From NCBI GenBank assembly GCA_002841195.1, contig PHEO01000005.1, positions 1-38,681 of the forward strand: a DNA stretch of 38,681 nt, read 5' to 3'. Made by a program: the position numbers and the translations under genes. This document shows, in pieces, positions 8,227 through 17,915 of the stretch. The notes under the pieces were generated by a model that was not told the origin of the DNA, did no database searches, and saw only the letters and a list, made by a program, of their open reading frames with translations. Every line of letters starts with the position of its first letter. Position 1 is the first letter of the stretch. The DNA comes from Alphaproteobacteria bacterium HGW-Alphaproteobacteria-11. GTDB taxonomy: Bacteria; Pseudomonadota; Alphaproteobacteria; Parvibaculales; Parvibaculaceae.

Positions 8227-8634
8227 TCAGGCGTCGACGACGCTGTCGATGAAGCTGTTGACGGCGGCGACGGCGTCGCGGAGGCGGGTGAGGATTTCGT
8301 CGCGGCCTTCGCCGTCGACGGCCATCCATTCGGCTTCTTCCGCCAGCGCGGCAAGCGGCCAGGCGCCGAGGCCCTTGGCCGAACCTTTGAGGCTGTGCGT
8401 CGCGTTTTTCCAGTCGATGGCGGTGACGGCGCTTTCGATGCGCTCGATATAGATGCCGGCCTGGGCGCGGAAGAGACCGAGAAGTTCGATCTCGAGCGCG
8501 CGGTTGCCGAGCGTGTACTTGGAAAGATGCACGAGGTCGAGCGGCCGGCGCGCATCCGGACGCGGCGTTTCGCCGGACTGAAAACTCAGACCCGCATTTC
8601 GGGCCGCCGTCGCTGCTGTCGCCTGGGGTTTCAT
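8227..8634 (-). CDS. Hpt (histidine phosphotransfer) domain protein
   Basis: IDWKNATHSLKGSAKGLGAWPLAALAEEAEWMA contains the HSLKGSAxxxGA phospho-accepting motif. Confidence 0.85.
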   Translation of the reverse strand: MKPQATAATAARNAGLSFQSGETPRPDARRPLDLVHLSKYTLGNRALEIELLGLFRAQAGIYIERIESAVTAIDWKNATHSLKGSAKGLGAWPLAALAEEAEWMAVDGEGRDEILTRLRDAVAAVNSFIDSVVDA

Positions 8635-9035
8635 CGCACCCGCTCCATCCCGGTTTGCCGTTGCCGGGGAGTCTAGGGGTGCAGGCGCTGCGGAATCGTT
8701 AAGCGCCGGGCGCAGCGGCGCACACCAAAGCCGCTATCGGCCGTTATGGACGCAATCGCCGTTGCAATTATGGTTAACAAAGGCTTAAGGTGTCCTTGTC
8801 GGTGCGCATGGCGGCCCCCCAAGAGCCGCAGGCCCGCGCCGGTAAGCCCCCCTATTTGCCCCTCGGCATGCCCCCCGTGCCCAGGGGTTTTCTTTTTAAG
8901 AGGCGGTTTTTTCTTTTGAAGGAGGGGGTTTTCTTTTGGAAGGCTTATGGTTGACGGCGCGGGGGCCTTCGGACAGGCTGGAAAAATGCAGCGGCGGGCA
9001 TGCCCGGATTGTGGCCGGGGGAGGCCGGAAACCTT

Positions 9036-11222
9036 ATGAAAAACAAAGATTTGCCGTCCCGCTCCGGGGCGGCCGAAAGCGCCGATGCGAGCCCGGACAC
9101 GGCCGAGCCGCCGGTGCGCGCCGCCAATGAGGACAGCCCGACCGGCGGGGCGCTGATGAAGCTGATCCAGCGCCGCCCCTCCCCGCGCATTCTCGGCACG
9201 GCGCTTGTCGCGAGCCTCGCCGTGCTCGGCGCCGAGGCCGCCTTCCTCTGGGGGCAATACGGGATCGACGGCCTGCAGGCACTGACGCAGCTTGAGACCG
9301 GGCTGATCGCGGCCGCGGCGCTCGCGCCGCTGACGCTGATCTGGATGCTGGCCTTTGTCGTCTGGCGCGGACAGGAAATGCGGCTGATGGCCGACGCGCT
9401 GGCGCGCACCGCGATCCGCCTGTCGGACCCGGAGGATTTTGCCACCGGCCAGATCGCGACGATTTCGGGCGCGGTCCGGCGCGAGCTCGGCGAGATGCGC
9501 GACGGGCTCGACGCGGCGCTGGCGCGGGCGAACGAGTTGAAGGAACTGGTGACGCGCGAGGTCGAGGAGATCGACCGGGGCTCCGGCCGCGCCGAATTCC
9601 GCACACGGACGATGGAGGAACTGCTCGGCCGCCACCGCGAGAGCCTGGAAGAAATCGCCCGGACGCTCGGCAGCGAGAGCGACGCGATTTCGCGCGCCAT
9701 CCGCGAACAGGTGGACGCCGTGCGCGGGCTGACCGGCAAGGCCGAAAGCGACCTCCGGGAAGCGGGCAACGTCGTGTCCGAACAGGCCGAGACGCTGGGC
9801 CGCGTCAGCGAGGCCGCCCGCGCCGGCGCCGACCAGACCGCAACGATGCTCGACCGGCAGTCCTCGCGCCTCGAAGTGGTGGCGACGGATGCGCTGGCAA
9901 AGGCCGACGACCTCGGCAAGCGCTACGAGCAGCAGCGCGCGATCATCGCCGACGCCGCCGACCGGCTGGAAAGCGAACAGGCGCGGATGGCGACGCTTTT
10001 CGACAATCATCGCCAGACCATGCGCGAAGCCGACGCGGCGCTTGCCCGCCACACCGAGGAAATCGGCCGCGCGGTGGAGAGCCTCGGCGCCGGCATCGAA
10101 CTGACTTTCGAAAACGCCGCAGCGCGCGCCGCGGCCTTGCGCGAAACCGTCGCCGACGAAATCCGCGCCGCCGCCGGCGAGGCCGAAAGCGCCTCGACCG
10201 CCGTCAGCCGTTCGGCGGGCGCGGCCACGCGCGCCATCGGCGCCACCGTCGACGAATTGAAGACCGCGACCGGCGCACTCTCGACCGATGTCGCGCGCGC
10301 CGCGACGGCGGCCATCGAAAAGACCACCGACAAGGTGAAGGCCGCGACCGTTTCGATGAGCGAGGAAGTGACGCGCGTGACAACGGCGCTGACAAGCGAG
10401 ATTGCCGGCCGCACCGGCGAGATCCGCGGCCTGATCGAGGCGACGGCGGCCGAAAGCGACAACGCGGCCGAACGCTTCAACGCCGCGATGATCCGCCTCG
10501 GCGGCACGGCGCGCGAGGCCGGCCGCGCGCTGCACGAGGCGACCGACGAACTGGCGCAACGCATCGACGAATTGCCCGGCGAGGCCGCCGACAGCGCGCA
10601 GGCGCTGAAGGATGTGTTGCAGGAGCAGGTGTCGGCGCTGGCGACCATCGCCGAAATCGTCGTCCGCCATGCGCGCACGCTCGACCGCTCGGCGCCCATG
10701 CGCGGCGAAGCCGGCCAGCCGATGCCGCAACGCATCGTCGCCGAAGCGCCGCGCGACAGTGCCGAGAGCCAGCGCCGCACGAGCATGTCGGAATTGCTGG
10801 CCGCCGCCGAGCGCCGGCCCGCGCATGATGCCGACACGTCAGGCGGCGGCGACCGCGACTTCCAGCGCGCCTCGCTGCATGTCGTCGAAACCTTGCAGGC
10901 GCTCGCCGTCGATCTCGACGCGGCGCTCGAACAAAGCCCGCCGGCGGAACTCTGGCAGCGCTATCAGGCGGGCGAACGCAACGTCTTCACGCGCCGCCTC
11001 TACAACATGGCGGGCCGCGACCTCTACGACCGCATCGCCTCGAAATACAAGAAGGATGCCGAGTTCCGCACCCATGTCGACCGTTTCATCTCGACCTTCG
11101 AGAATCTTCTCGGCGCCGCCGCCGCGCGCGACCGCGACAACATTCTGGTGCAGACCTATCTGACGTCGGACACCGGCAAGGTCTATCTGATGCTCGGCCA
11201 GGCGACGGGGAAGCTGGGTTAG
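9036..11222 (+). CDS. Large membrane-anchored coiled-coil protein (hypothetical)
   Basis: Two N-terminal hydrophobic segments (ILGTALVASLAVLGAEAAFLWG; GLIAAAALAPLTLIWMLAFVVW), long Ala/Glu/Arg-rich heptad region, conserved-looking C-terminus FTRRLYNMAGRDLYDRIASKYKKDAEFRTHVDRFISTFE...YLTSDTGKVYLMLGQATGKL. Confidence 0.75.
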   Translation: MKNKDLPSRSGAAESADASPDTAEPPVRAANEDSPTGGALMKLIQRRPSPRILGTALVASLAVLGAEAAFLWGQYGIDGLQALTQLETGLIAAAALAPLTLIWMLAFVVWRGQEMRLMADALARTAIRLSDPEDFATGQIATISGAVRRELGEMRDGLDAALARANELKELVTREVEEIDRGSGRAEFRTRTMEELLGRHRESLEEIARTLGSESDAISRAIREQVDAVRGLTGKAESDLREAGNVVSEQAETLGRVSEAARAGADQTATMLDRQSSRLEVVATDALAKADDLGKRYEQQRAIIADAADRLESEQARMATLFDNHRQTMREADAALARHTEEIGRAVESLGAGIELTFENAAARAAALRETVADEIRAAAGEAESASTAVSRSAGAATRAIGATVDELKTATGALSTDVARAATAAIEKTTDKVKAATVSMSEEVTRVTTALTSEIAGRTGEIRGLIEATAAESDNAAERFNAAMIRLGGTAREAGRALHEATDELAQRIDELPGEAADSAQALKDVLQEQVSALATIAEIVVRHARTLDRSAPMRGEAGQPMPQRIVAEAPRDSAESQRRTSMSELLAAAERRPAHDADTSGGGDRDFQRASLHVVETLQALAVDLDAALEQSPPAELWQRYQAGERNVFTRRLYNMAGRDLYDRIASKYKKDAEFRTHVDRFISTFENLLGAAAARDRDNILVQTYLTSDTGKVYLMLGQATGKLG

Positions 11223-11881
11223 CTCCCCGCCCGTTTCGGGAAGGCCTTCGCGCCTTCCTCCAGCGTCCAGAGCGCCATTTCGGACAGCACCTGCCCGAGC
11301 GCGGCGTCGTAAGCGGTGACAATGTCTTTCATCGAACCGCTCGCGGCGGGAACCGCGGCGCCGAATTCGCGCGCCGCGACAATCGTGCGATCGGAAGCCC
11401 GCAGCAGCCGAACATAGAAGACGACATGCGCTTCCGTTGCCGCCTGACCGAACCCTTCGCGGGCCGGCCGCGTCGCGGCGAACTGCCGGATGTCGCCGGT
11501 CAGCGCCATGTCCATGCGCGCGCCGCTGCCCGAACCGATGGCGGCCGGGAAGCGGCCGGTATTGTGCAGCGTCTCGACCGTCAGCGCGGCAATCATGCGC
11601 GGCGCCCGGTCGCTCCAGCGCGCGCCGGCATAATATTTGATTTCGTTGGGCGACGGCTGGAAGACGATGCGCGCCGTGTCGACGGCGGCGGGCGCCGAGA
11701 ACGTCTCGACGACGACCTGCGCGGTGGCGCTCGCCGCCCCGTCGGGCGCTTGCGGCGTTGCGGCTGTGAGAACGTAGAGGTTGGGCGCCGGTTCGCTGGC
11801 GACATTGGCAAGCGCACAGGCGCCGAGCGGCGCGACCGCGAGCGCCACCGTCCCGGCGCGCAGCAACTTTCGCAAACTCAT
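11219..11881 (-). CDS. ABC-type transport auxiliary lipoprotein (PqiC/MlaE-associated, DUF330-like)
   Basis: Lipobox-like signal VAPLGACALA; ...VVVETFSAPAAVDTARIVFQPSPNEIKYYAGARWSDRAPRMIAALTVETL; last gene of the Mla-like operon. Confidence 0.85.
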   Translation of the reverse strand: MSLRKLLRAGTVALAVAPLGACALANVASEPAPNLYVLTAATPQAPDGAASATAQVVVETFSAPAAVDTARIVFQPSPNEIKYYAGARWSDRAPRMIAALTVETLHNTGRFPAAIGSGSGARMDMALTGDIRQFAATRPAREGFGQAATEAHVVFYVRLLRASDRTIVAAREFGAAVPAASGSMKDIVTAYDAALGQVLSEMALWTLEEGAKAFPKRAGS

Positions 11882-11892
11882 CCCCCACCCCC

Positions 11893-12801
11893 TCATTCGG
11901 CCCGGACCTCGGGCACGTTGTTGCCGATCAGAAAGCGCGCCGGATCGTCCTGCGCGCGCGAGGCGACGCGTTCGAGCGAGGCGACAAGCGCCCGCGTCTC
12001 GGCGACGAGCTGCGGCAATTGCGCCATGCCGGCGCCAATGCCCGGCCCGCCCTGCTTCAGGATTGCCTCAAGCTCTTCCGCCACGAGACGATAGGAATGC
12101 GCCGCCTCGCGCGCATCGGTGAGGAAAAGGCGCACATCGTCTTTCAGCAACGCATCGGCATTGCGGCTCATGCTGTTGAGATGCACCGATGCCTCGGAAA
12201 GCTGTTTGATTGCCCGGCTCATGTCGCCGGAACTGCCGGCCAGCGCCGCCGACAGCGTGTTCAGATTTTCGAGCGCTTCGGCGATCGACTGCTGGTTGGC
12301 GGTGACGACCGTGTTGAGGTCGCGGATCAACTGGTTGGCGCTTTGCAGCGTTTCAGGACCGCTCTTCAACAAGTCCTGCAGCGACGACGATGCCGCACGG
12401 ATGATCGGATAGTCCTGACCGGGCCGCGCTTCGAGCGGCGCCGAACCCTCGCTGCCGCCGGTGATCTGAATGAAAGCAACGCCGGTGAGGCCGGACAATT
12501 CAAGTTGCGCGACCGAGTCTTCCTTGATCGGCGTGCGTGCATCGAGCTCGATCAGCGCGACGACCTTGTTGGGGTTGCGCTCCATCAGCCGCAGGTCGAC
12601 GACCTTGCCGACCGGCAGGCCGTTATATTGCACCGGACCGGAGACCGACAGACCGGACACCGAACCGTCGAAGATGATCTTGTAATAGGCGAACTGGCGA
12701 TTGAGCTGTACGCCGTTGAGCCAGAGGATGAACAGGAAGATGCCGGCCGTCGTCAGCAGCGTGAAGGCGCCGATCAGCACGTTGTTGGATTTGATTTCCA
12801 T
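11893..12801 (-). CDS. MlaD/MCE domain substrate-binding protein
   Basis: MEIKSNNVLIGAFTLLTTAGIFLFILWL...FDGSVSGLSVSGPVQYNGLPVGKVVDLRL...LTGVAFIQITGG. Confidence 0.92.
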   Translation of the reverse strand: MEIKSNNVLIGAFTLLTTAGIFLFILWLNGVQLNRQFAYYKIIFDGSVSGLSVSGPVQYNGLPVGKVVDLRLMERNPNKVVALIELDARTPIKEDSVAQLELSGLTGVAFIQITGGSEGSAPLEARPGQDYPIIRAASSSLQDLLKSGPETLQSANQLIRDLNTVVTANQQSIAEALENLNTLSAALAGSSGDMSRAIKQLSEASVHLNSMSRNADALLKDDVRLFLTDAREAAHSYRLVAEELEAILKQGGPGIGAGMAQLPQLVAETRALVASLERVASRAQDDPARFLIGNNVPEVRAE

Positions 12802-12806
12802 GGCTC

Positions 12807-13583
12807 TCACTTGCCCGCAAAGGCGGCGCGTGCGCGCGGCCCGTGAAAATATTCGTGGACCCAGGCGTGCCGGCTCAGCAGCATATCGTCGATCGTGCCG
12901 ATGAGAATAACACGCTTCTCGGCCAGAACCGCAATCCGGTCGCAGGTCGCATAAAGCGTATCGAGATCGTGAGTGACCATGAAGACGGTGAGCCCCAGCG
13001 TCTCCTTGAGATCCTCGATCAACTCGTCGAAGGCCGCCGCCCCGATGGGGTCGAGCCCCGCGGTCGGCTCGTCGAGAAAGAGGATTTCCGGGTCGAGCGC
13101 CAGCGCACGGGCAAGCCCGGCGCGTTTGCGCATACCGCCCGACAATTCGGAGGGATAAAGCCCCGCCGCTTCCGGCTTCAAACCCACCATCGCGATCTTG
13201 ACGGCCGCAAGCTCGTCCATCAGCGCTTGCGAAAGCTGAAGGTGTTCGCGGTACGGCACCTGGATGTTCTGCGCGACGGTGAGCGACGAAAACAGCGCCC
13301 CGTCCTGGAAGAGCACGCCCCAGCGCCGCTCATGGACGCGGCGCTCCTGCTCCGGCATCTCGGCGAGATCGAGGCCGAAGACGCGGATGCGTCCGGCGTC
13401 GGGTTTCTTCAGGCCGAGGATCGTGCGCAGCAACACCGACTTGCCGGTGCCCGAACCGCCGACAATGCCGATCACCTCGCCGCGCTTCACCGTGAGGTCG
13501 AGATTTTCATGGATGACATTGTCGCCGAACCGCGTGACGAGGCCTTCGACTTCGATGATCGGTTCGCCGTTGCGCATCGTCAT
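12807..13583 (-). CDS. ABC transporter ATP-binding protein (MlaF-like)
   Basis: Walker A GGSGTGKS, signature LSGGMRKRAGLARAL, Walker B EILFLDEPTAGLDP, H-loop VTHD; start ATG at 13583. Confidence 0.93.
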   Translation of the reverse strand: MTMRNGEPIIEVEGLVTRFGDNVIHENLDLTVKRGEVIGIVGGSGTGKSVLLRTILGLKKPDAGRIRVFGLDLAEMPEQERRVHERRWGVLFQDGALFSSLTVAQNIQVPYREHLQLSQALMDELAAVKIAMVGLKPEAAGLYPSELSGGMRKRAGLARALALDPEILFLDEPTAGLDPIGAAAFDELIEDLKETLGLTVFMVTHDLDTLYATCDRIAVLAEKRVILIGTIDDMLLSRHAWVHEYFHGPRARAAFAGK

Positions 13584-14827
13584 ATGTCCACCGCCGTAAA
13601 GAACATCGCGAATAGCGCATCGAGCACGATAACCAGAAAGATCGACCGCACCACCGAGCGCGTCGTCTGCGCGCCGACGGATTCGGCGCTGCCGGTGACC
13701 GACATACCGGCGCGGCAGCCGACCAGCGCGATGGTGGCGGCCATAAACGGCGCCTTGACGATGCCGACGCCGAAGGTCCAGAAGCCGACCGCTTCCTGCA
13801 CCCGCTGGATATAGACGCCCGGCGACATGTCGAGCATGATCTGCGCGACGACACCGCCGCCGATAAGCCCCATGATGTTGGCAACGAAGGTAAGAAGCGG
13901 AAGCGCCACGATCAGCGCCAGCACGCGCGGCACGACCAGCATGTCCATCGGATCGAGGCCGAGCGTGCGCATCGCGTCGATCTCCTCGCGCATCTTCATC
14001 GAGCCGATTTCGGCCGTGAAGGCGCTGCCCGAGCGGCCCGCGACGATGATGGCGGTCAAGAGCAAGCCGACCTCGCGCAGAAAGATGATGGCGATGAGGT
14101 TGACCGTGAAGACCTCGGCGCCGAACTGGCGAAGCTGCACCGCGCCCTGCTGGGCGACGACGGCGCCGATCAGGAATGTCAGCAGACAGACGAGCGGCAG
14201 CGCGTCGAAGCCGGCCTTCTCCATGTGATGCATGAAGGGGACGACGCGAAGACGGCGCGGATGAACGATGGTGCGGCCGATGGTGGTGACGACGGCGCCG
14301 ACGAAGCCGAGCATGCCCATCGCTTCCTCGCCGATGGCTCGCACCGCCTCGCCGACCCGGGCCGTCACCTGGATATAGAGCGGCTCCGAAAGATGCCGGA
14401 CAGGCTCGGGTATTCCGCCCGCATCGATCTTGTCGATCAGGATGCGCTGGGCCTCGCTCATGTTCTTGAGATCGACGGTCAGGCCCCTGTCGCGAAGCAG
14501 TGCCGCCGTGCGCGCCAGCACGCAAGCGCCCGCCGTGTCGAAACGGTCGATCGCCGCAAAGTCGATTTCGGCGCGTCGCGCGGCTGGCGGCGCGGCCAGC
14601 AGCGCGCGCAATTGCCGGTCGACCGGATCGAGATGAACGATCGACCAGTCGCCCGCCGCGACGATGTGCAGGGTCTGGCCGTCGACGCCGGTCTCGCAAG
14701 AGGCGCGCGGCGCGGCGCCGGCCTCCCGTCCCGCTGAATTGCGTATTCCGGCCAAACCGTCCCCGCCCCTCGCCTCAACCTGCCGACGGGGCCACTTTGC
14801 CCGCCGCCCCGGCCCGCGGCAAGCCAT
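13580..14827 (-). CDS. MlaE family ABC transporter permease with N-terminal STAS (MlaB-like) domain
   Basis: STAS-like DFAAIDRFDTAGACVLARTAALLRDRG followed by permease core VNLIAIIFLREVGLLLTAIIVAGRSGSAFTAEIGSMKMREEIDAMRTLGLDPMDMLVVPRVLAL; start uncertain (ORF to 14905). Confidence 0.9.
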   Translation of the reverse strand: MACRGPGRRAKWPRRQVEARGGDGLAGIRNSAGREAGAAPRASCETGVDGQTLHIVAAGDWSIVHLDPVDRQLRALLAAPPAARRAEIDFAAIDRFDTAGACVLARTAALLRDRGLTVDLKNMSEAQRILIDKIDAGGIPEPVRHLSEPLYIQVTARVGEAVRAIGEEAMGMLGFVGAVVTTIGRTIVHPRRLRVVPFMHHMEKAGFDALPLVCLLTFLIGAVVAQQGAVQLRQFGAEVFTVNLIAIIFLREVGLLLTAIIVAGRSGSAFTAEIGSMKMREEIDAMRTLGLDPMDMLVVPRVLALIVALPLLTFVANIMGLIGGGVVAQIMLDMSPGVYIQRVQEAVGFWTFGVGIVKAPFMAATIALVGCRAGMSVTGSAESVGAQTTRSVVRSIFLVIVLDALFAMFFTAVDI

Positions 14828-14938
14828 CCCGCCTCCCCCGTCCGGCCTTCCCTTCCTCGAAAATTCGTTTAGCCTGCGCCCCGTCCCGGCTGTACGCCGG
14901 GGCAAGGTTCAGGTTCCGGTCTTCTGGAGGATGTTGCG

Positions 14939-15337
14939 ATGCGCGGTCTCTATGCGGGTTTGGCGGTTCTGGCGCTGGCTTTTTCGGTTTCGGGCGCCGC
15001 GAGCGCCGACGAACCCGATCTGGCGCTGGGCGAAAAGCTGTTTGCCCGCTGCAAGGCCTGCCACACGCTCGACGAAGGCGGCAAAAACGTCATCGGTCCG
15101 AACCTCCACGGCATTTTCGGCACGACGGCCGGAACGCGCGAAGGCGTCACCTATTCCAGGGCCATGAAAGCCAAGGGCGAGGAAGGCCTGGTGTGGGACG
15201 ACGAAACCATGTCGGCCTATCTCGAAAAGCCGTCGGCGGTGGTGCCCGGGACCAGCATGGCCTTCCCCGGCCTGAGGAAGCCCGAGGAGCGCGCCAGCCT
15301 GATCGCCTTTCTGAAGCGCGAGACCGGCGCCGAATAA
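14939..15337 (+). CDS. Class I c-type cytochrome (cytochrome c2/c550-like)
   Basis: Signal peptide; LFARCKACHTLDEGGKNVIGPNLHGIFG (CxxCH) and GTSMAFPGLRKPEERASLIAFL (Met ligand). Confidence 0.95.
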   Translation: MRGLYAGLAVLALAFSVSGAASADEPDLALGEKLFARCKACHTLDEGGKNVIGPNLHGIFGTTAGTREGVTYSRAMKAKGEEGLVWDDETMSAYLEKPSAVVPGTSMAFPGLRKPEERASLIAFLKRETGAE

Positions 15338-15514
15338 ACTCCACATATCGCCATAATACGGCCCGACCCGCGCCGCCCCGGCGCTGGAACGAAAGCTGCA
15401 GCAAAAGCAGTGGCGGCATCCGTCTTTGTCCCTTAACAAGACAAGGGCGGGGTCGAAAGTTTCAATATGGGGCACCCGTTCCGGCATTTCTGTCCGGGGC
15501 GGTCGCAGTGAGAC

Positions 15515-17764
15515 ATGAATCCGACGCCTGCATTCCGCAGACTATCCGCGATCCTGCCCGGCCTTGTGCTGGTGCTGGGGCTCGCCGTTGCGATCTACGA
15601 TCCGCGTGGCGCCGGAAGTTTCCTGCAGAACCAGGTCTTCGATATCTATCAGCAAATCCTGCCGCGCGAGGCCGCGCCCGCCGGACCGCGCGCCGTCTAT
15701 GTCGACATCGACGCCGAGACCGCGAAGCGCTACGGCGCCTGGCCCTGGCCGCGCAAGCGCGTCGCCGAGCTTGTCGACCGGATGCGCGAAGCCGGCGCCT
15801 CGGCCATCCTGATCGACGCGGCGCTCTCCGAACCCGACCCGACCGCGATCCGCGAGTTGATGCGGCTCTGGACGCCGCTGCCGGCCGAAAGCGACTTTAT
15901 CGGTGCGCTGCAGAGCCTGCCCGACCACGACCGGGAACTGGCCGACCTGCTGCGCGAGACGCCATCAATCGTTTCCTTTGTGCCCGGCAAGACCGCCTTC
16001 GACGGACAACATGCGCCGGCCCAGCCCGCAGCGGTTGCGCCGCAGGGTGGCGATCCGCGGCACTACATGCACGACTACCAGACTTGGCGGCCGACACTTG
16101 CGCCCTTCGAGGCGGCGGCGCGCGGCGTCGGCGCGAGCATGCCGGACGGCGCGCCGGGCGCGCGCGTGCGCGAACTGCCGCTGCTCGTCAACCTGAGCGG
16201 AAAACTCTATCCCTCAAACGTGCTCGAAACGCTGCGCGTGGCGCGCGGCGGCACTGGCTACCGCGCCATCGTCGCGGCGCCCGAAAACGGTTTCTCGTTC
16301 GAGATGGAGCCCGGCATCGAGCGCGTCGAGATCGGCGGTACGCCACTTGTCGCGCAGACGACACGGGACGGCAAGCTGCGGCTTTACTTCGGACGCGACG
16401 AGACGCGAAGCGCGGTATCCGCCTGGAAAGTTCTGGGGCGCGCATCGGACGTGCCGCCGCTCGAAGGCCGCGTCGCCGTGATCGGCGTTTCGGCGAACGG
16501 CACCGAACGTCTGTTCGACACCCCTGCAGGCAAACTCGCCTCCGGCGCGATCGCCGCCAGCGCCATCAACCAGATCGCGGCAGGTCATTTTCTGGTTCGT
16601 CCGGGCTGGGCGGCAAGCGCCGAACAGCTCTTCATTTTCCTCGGGGGCATCCTCGTCATTCTGGTCGTGCGCCGCTTCCGCTTTCGCTGGGGCTTCATGC
16701 TGACGCTGCTGCTGATCGCCGGCGGCGCCTATGGCTCGTGGTGGGCGTTCGAGAACCATCGCTGGCTGATCGACCCGGCGCTGGGCGGCACGACGCTGCT
16801 GCTCGCATGCCTGATGGGTGCGCTGATGACCCGGCTGCACACCGAAGACGAGATCCGCTTCGTCGAAACGCAGTTCGGCCGCCGGCTCTCGGCATCGGGC
16901 CTGGCGAAGATGAAGTCCAATCCGCGCCTGATCCGCGCCGAGGGCGCCTTGCGCGACGTGACCTCGGTGGTCGCGGGCCTGCGCGGCTTCAACATCATCG
17001 CCGACCGCTACCTCGAAGACCCGACGGCCTATGCCGACATTCTGAACCGCTTCTTCTCGCCGATGACCAAGATCGTGCAGGACCGCAACGGCATGGTGGA
17101 TCGCGGCGTCGGCGACACGCTTTATGCGGCCTGGAATGCGCCGCTGGACGTCGCCGACCACGCCTCGAAAGGCTGCGACGCGGCGCTGCGCATGGTCGAA
17201 AACCTCGAAGCGCTGAACGAATTCCTCGAGGAAGACGCGCGCCGCCAGCATCTGAGCCATGTGCCGCTGAGCCTGTCCATCGGCATCGACACCGGCACCG
17301 CGATCACCGGCAACATGGGCGCCGTGCAGCGCTTCGACTATGGCGTGCTGGGCGAGCCGGTGAGCTTTGCCGCCTATCTGCAGCGCAACGCCCGCCACTA
17401 CGGCCCCGCGATCATCGTCGGCGAAGGCGCGCAAAAGGCCGTCGGCGCGCGCTATGCGCTGCTCGAAATCGACTTGGTATCGACGCCGCGCCACCCGGAA
17501 GGCCGCCGCGTCTATGCGCTGCTCGGCGACCCGATCATGCGCGCCAACCCGAAATTCCGCGCGCTGCAGGAAGCCCATGCGCTGATCTTCTCGGCCTATC
17601 GCAGCCAGCGCTGGGCGGAAGCGCGCGCCGCCATCGCCGAATGCCGCAAGCTCAACGGCGCAATCCCGACGCTTTACGATTTCTATGAAGCGCGCATTGC
17701 CGCCTATGAGGCCGATCCGCCCGGACCGCACTGGAACGGCGCCTTCTTCGCCGGCCGCGTCTAG
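15515..17764 (+). CDS. CHASE2 sensor with degenerate class III adenylate/guanylate cyclase-like domain
   Basis: N-terminal CHASE2-like domain (FDIYQQILPRE...AVYVDIDAETAKRYGAWPWPRKRVAELVDRM), TM segments, then cyclase-like VTSVVAGLRGFN...GMVDRGVGDTLYAAWNAP...GNMGAVQRFDYGVLGEPVSFAAYLQ. Confidence 0.85.
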   Translation: MNPTPAFRRLSAILPGLVLVLGLAVAIYDPRGAGSFLQNQVFDIYQQILPREAAPAGPRAVYVDIDAETAKRYGAWPWPRKRVAELVDRMREAGASAILIDAALSEPDPTAIRELMRLWTPLPAESDFIGALQSLPDHDRELADLLRETPSIVSFVPGKTAFDGQHAPAQPAAVAPQGGDPRHYMHDYQTWRPTLAPFEAAARGVGASMPDGAPGARVRELPLLVNLSGKLYPSNVLETLRVARGGTGYRAIVAAPENGFSFEMEPGIERVEIGGTPLVAQTTRDGKLRLYFGRDETRSAVSAWKVLGRASDVPPLEGRVAVIGVSANGTERLFDTPAGKLASGAIAASAINQIAAGHFLVRPGWAASAEQLFIFLGGILVILVVRRFRFRWGFMLTLLLIAGGAYGSWWAFENHRWLIDPALGGTTLLLACLMGALMTRLHTEDEIRFVETQFGRRLSASGLAKMKSNPRLIRAEGALRDVTSVVAGLRGFNIIADRYLEDPTAYADILNRFFSPMTKIVQDRNGMVDRGVGDTLYAAWNAPLDVADHASKGCDAALRMVENLEALNEFLEEDARRQHLSHVPLSLSIGIDTGTAITGNMGAVQRFDYGVLGEPVSFAAYLQRNARHYGPAIIVGEGAQKAVGARYALLEIDLVSTPRHPEGRRVYALLGDPIMRANPKFRALQEAHALIFSAYRSQRWAEARAAIAECRKLNGAIPTLYDFYEARIAAYEADPPGPHWNGAFFAGRV

Positions 17765-17779
17765 GGTCGTTGTTTGGTC

Positions 17780-17824
17780 GCGCTTCTTTTCGGAAAACCG
17801 GATTCCACTTTTCCGAGAAGCGCT
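17780..17824. repeat. Dispersed palindromic intergenic repeat (Rhizobiales-type GCGCTTCTTTTCGGAAAACCGGATTCCACTTTTCCGAGAAGCGCT)
   Basis: Imperfect palindrome with arms GCGCTTCT..CGGAAAA / TTTTCCG.AGAAGCGC; resembles repeats recalled from many alphaproteobacterial genomes. Confidence 0.6.
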
Positions 17825-17915
17825 CCAGCCTGTCCCAATACGGGGCTTGGCGGCGGCGCGCCCGCGCGCCATGATCGCGCTCCGATTCCAGCGGGCAACG
17901 AGGCCACCCCTTTCC

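Noticed and set aside
8673-10826. 717-aa minus-strand ORF
   Set aside because: Antisense to the coiled-coil protein; low-complexity Arg/Ala/Gly/His composition, no domain recognised.
14500-17688. 1062-aa + strand ORF
   Set aside because: Runs antisense to MlaE and out of frame through cytochrome c and the cyclase-like gene; Arg/Pro/Ala-rich composition typical of GC-rich shadow ORFs.
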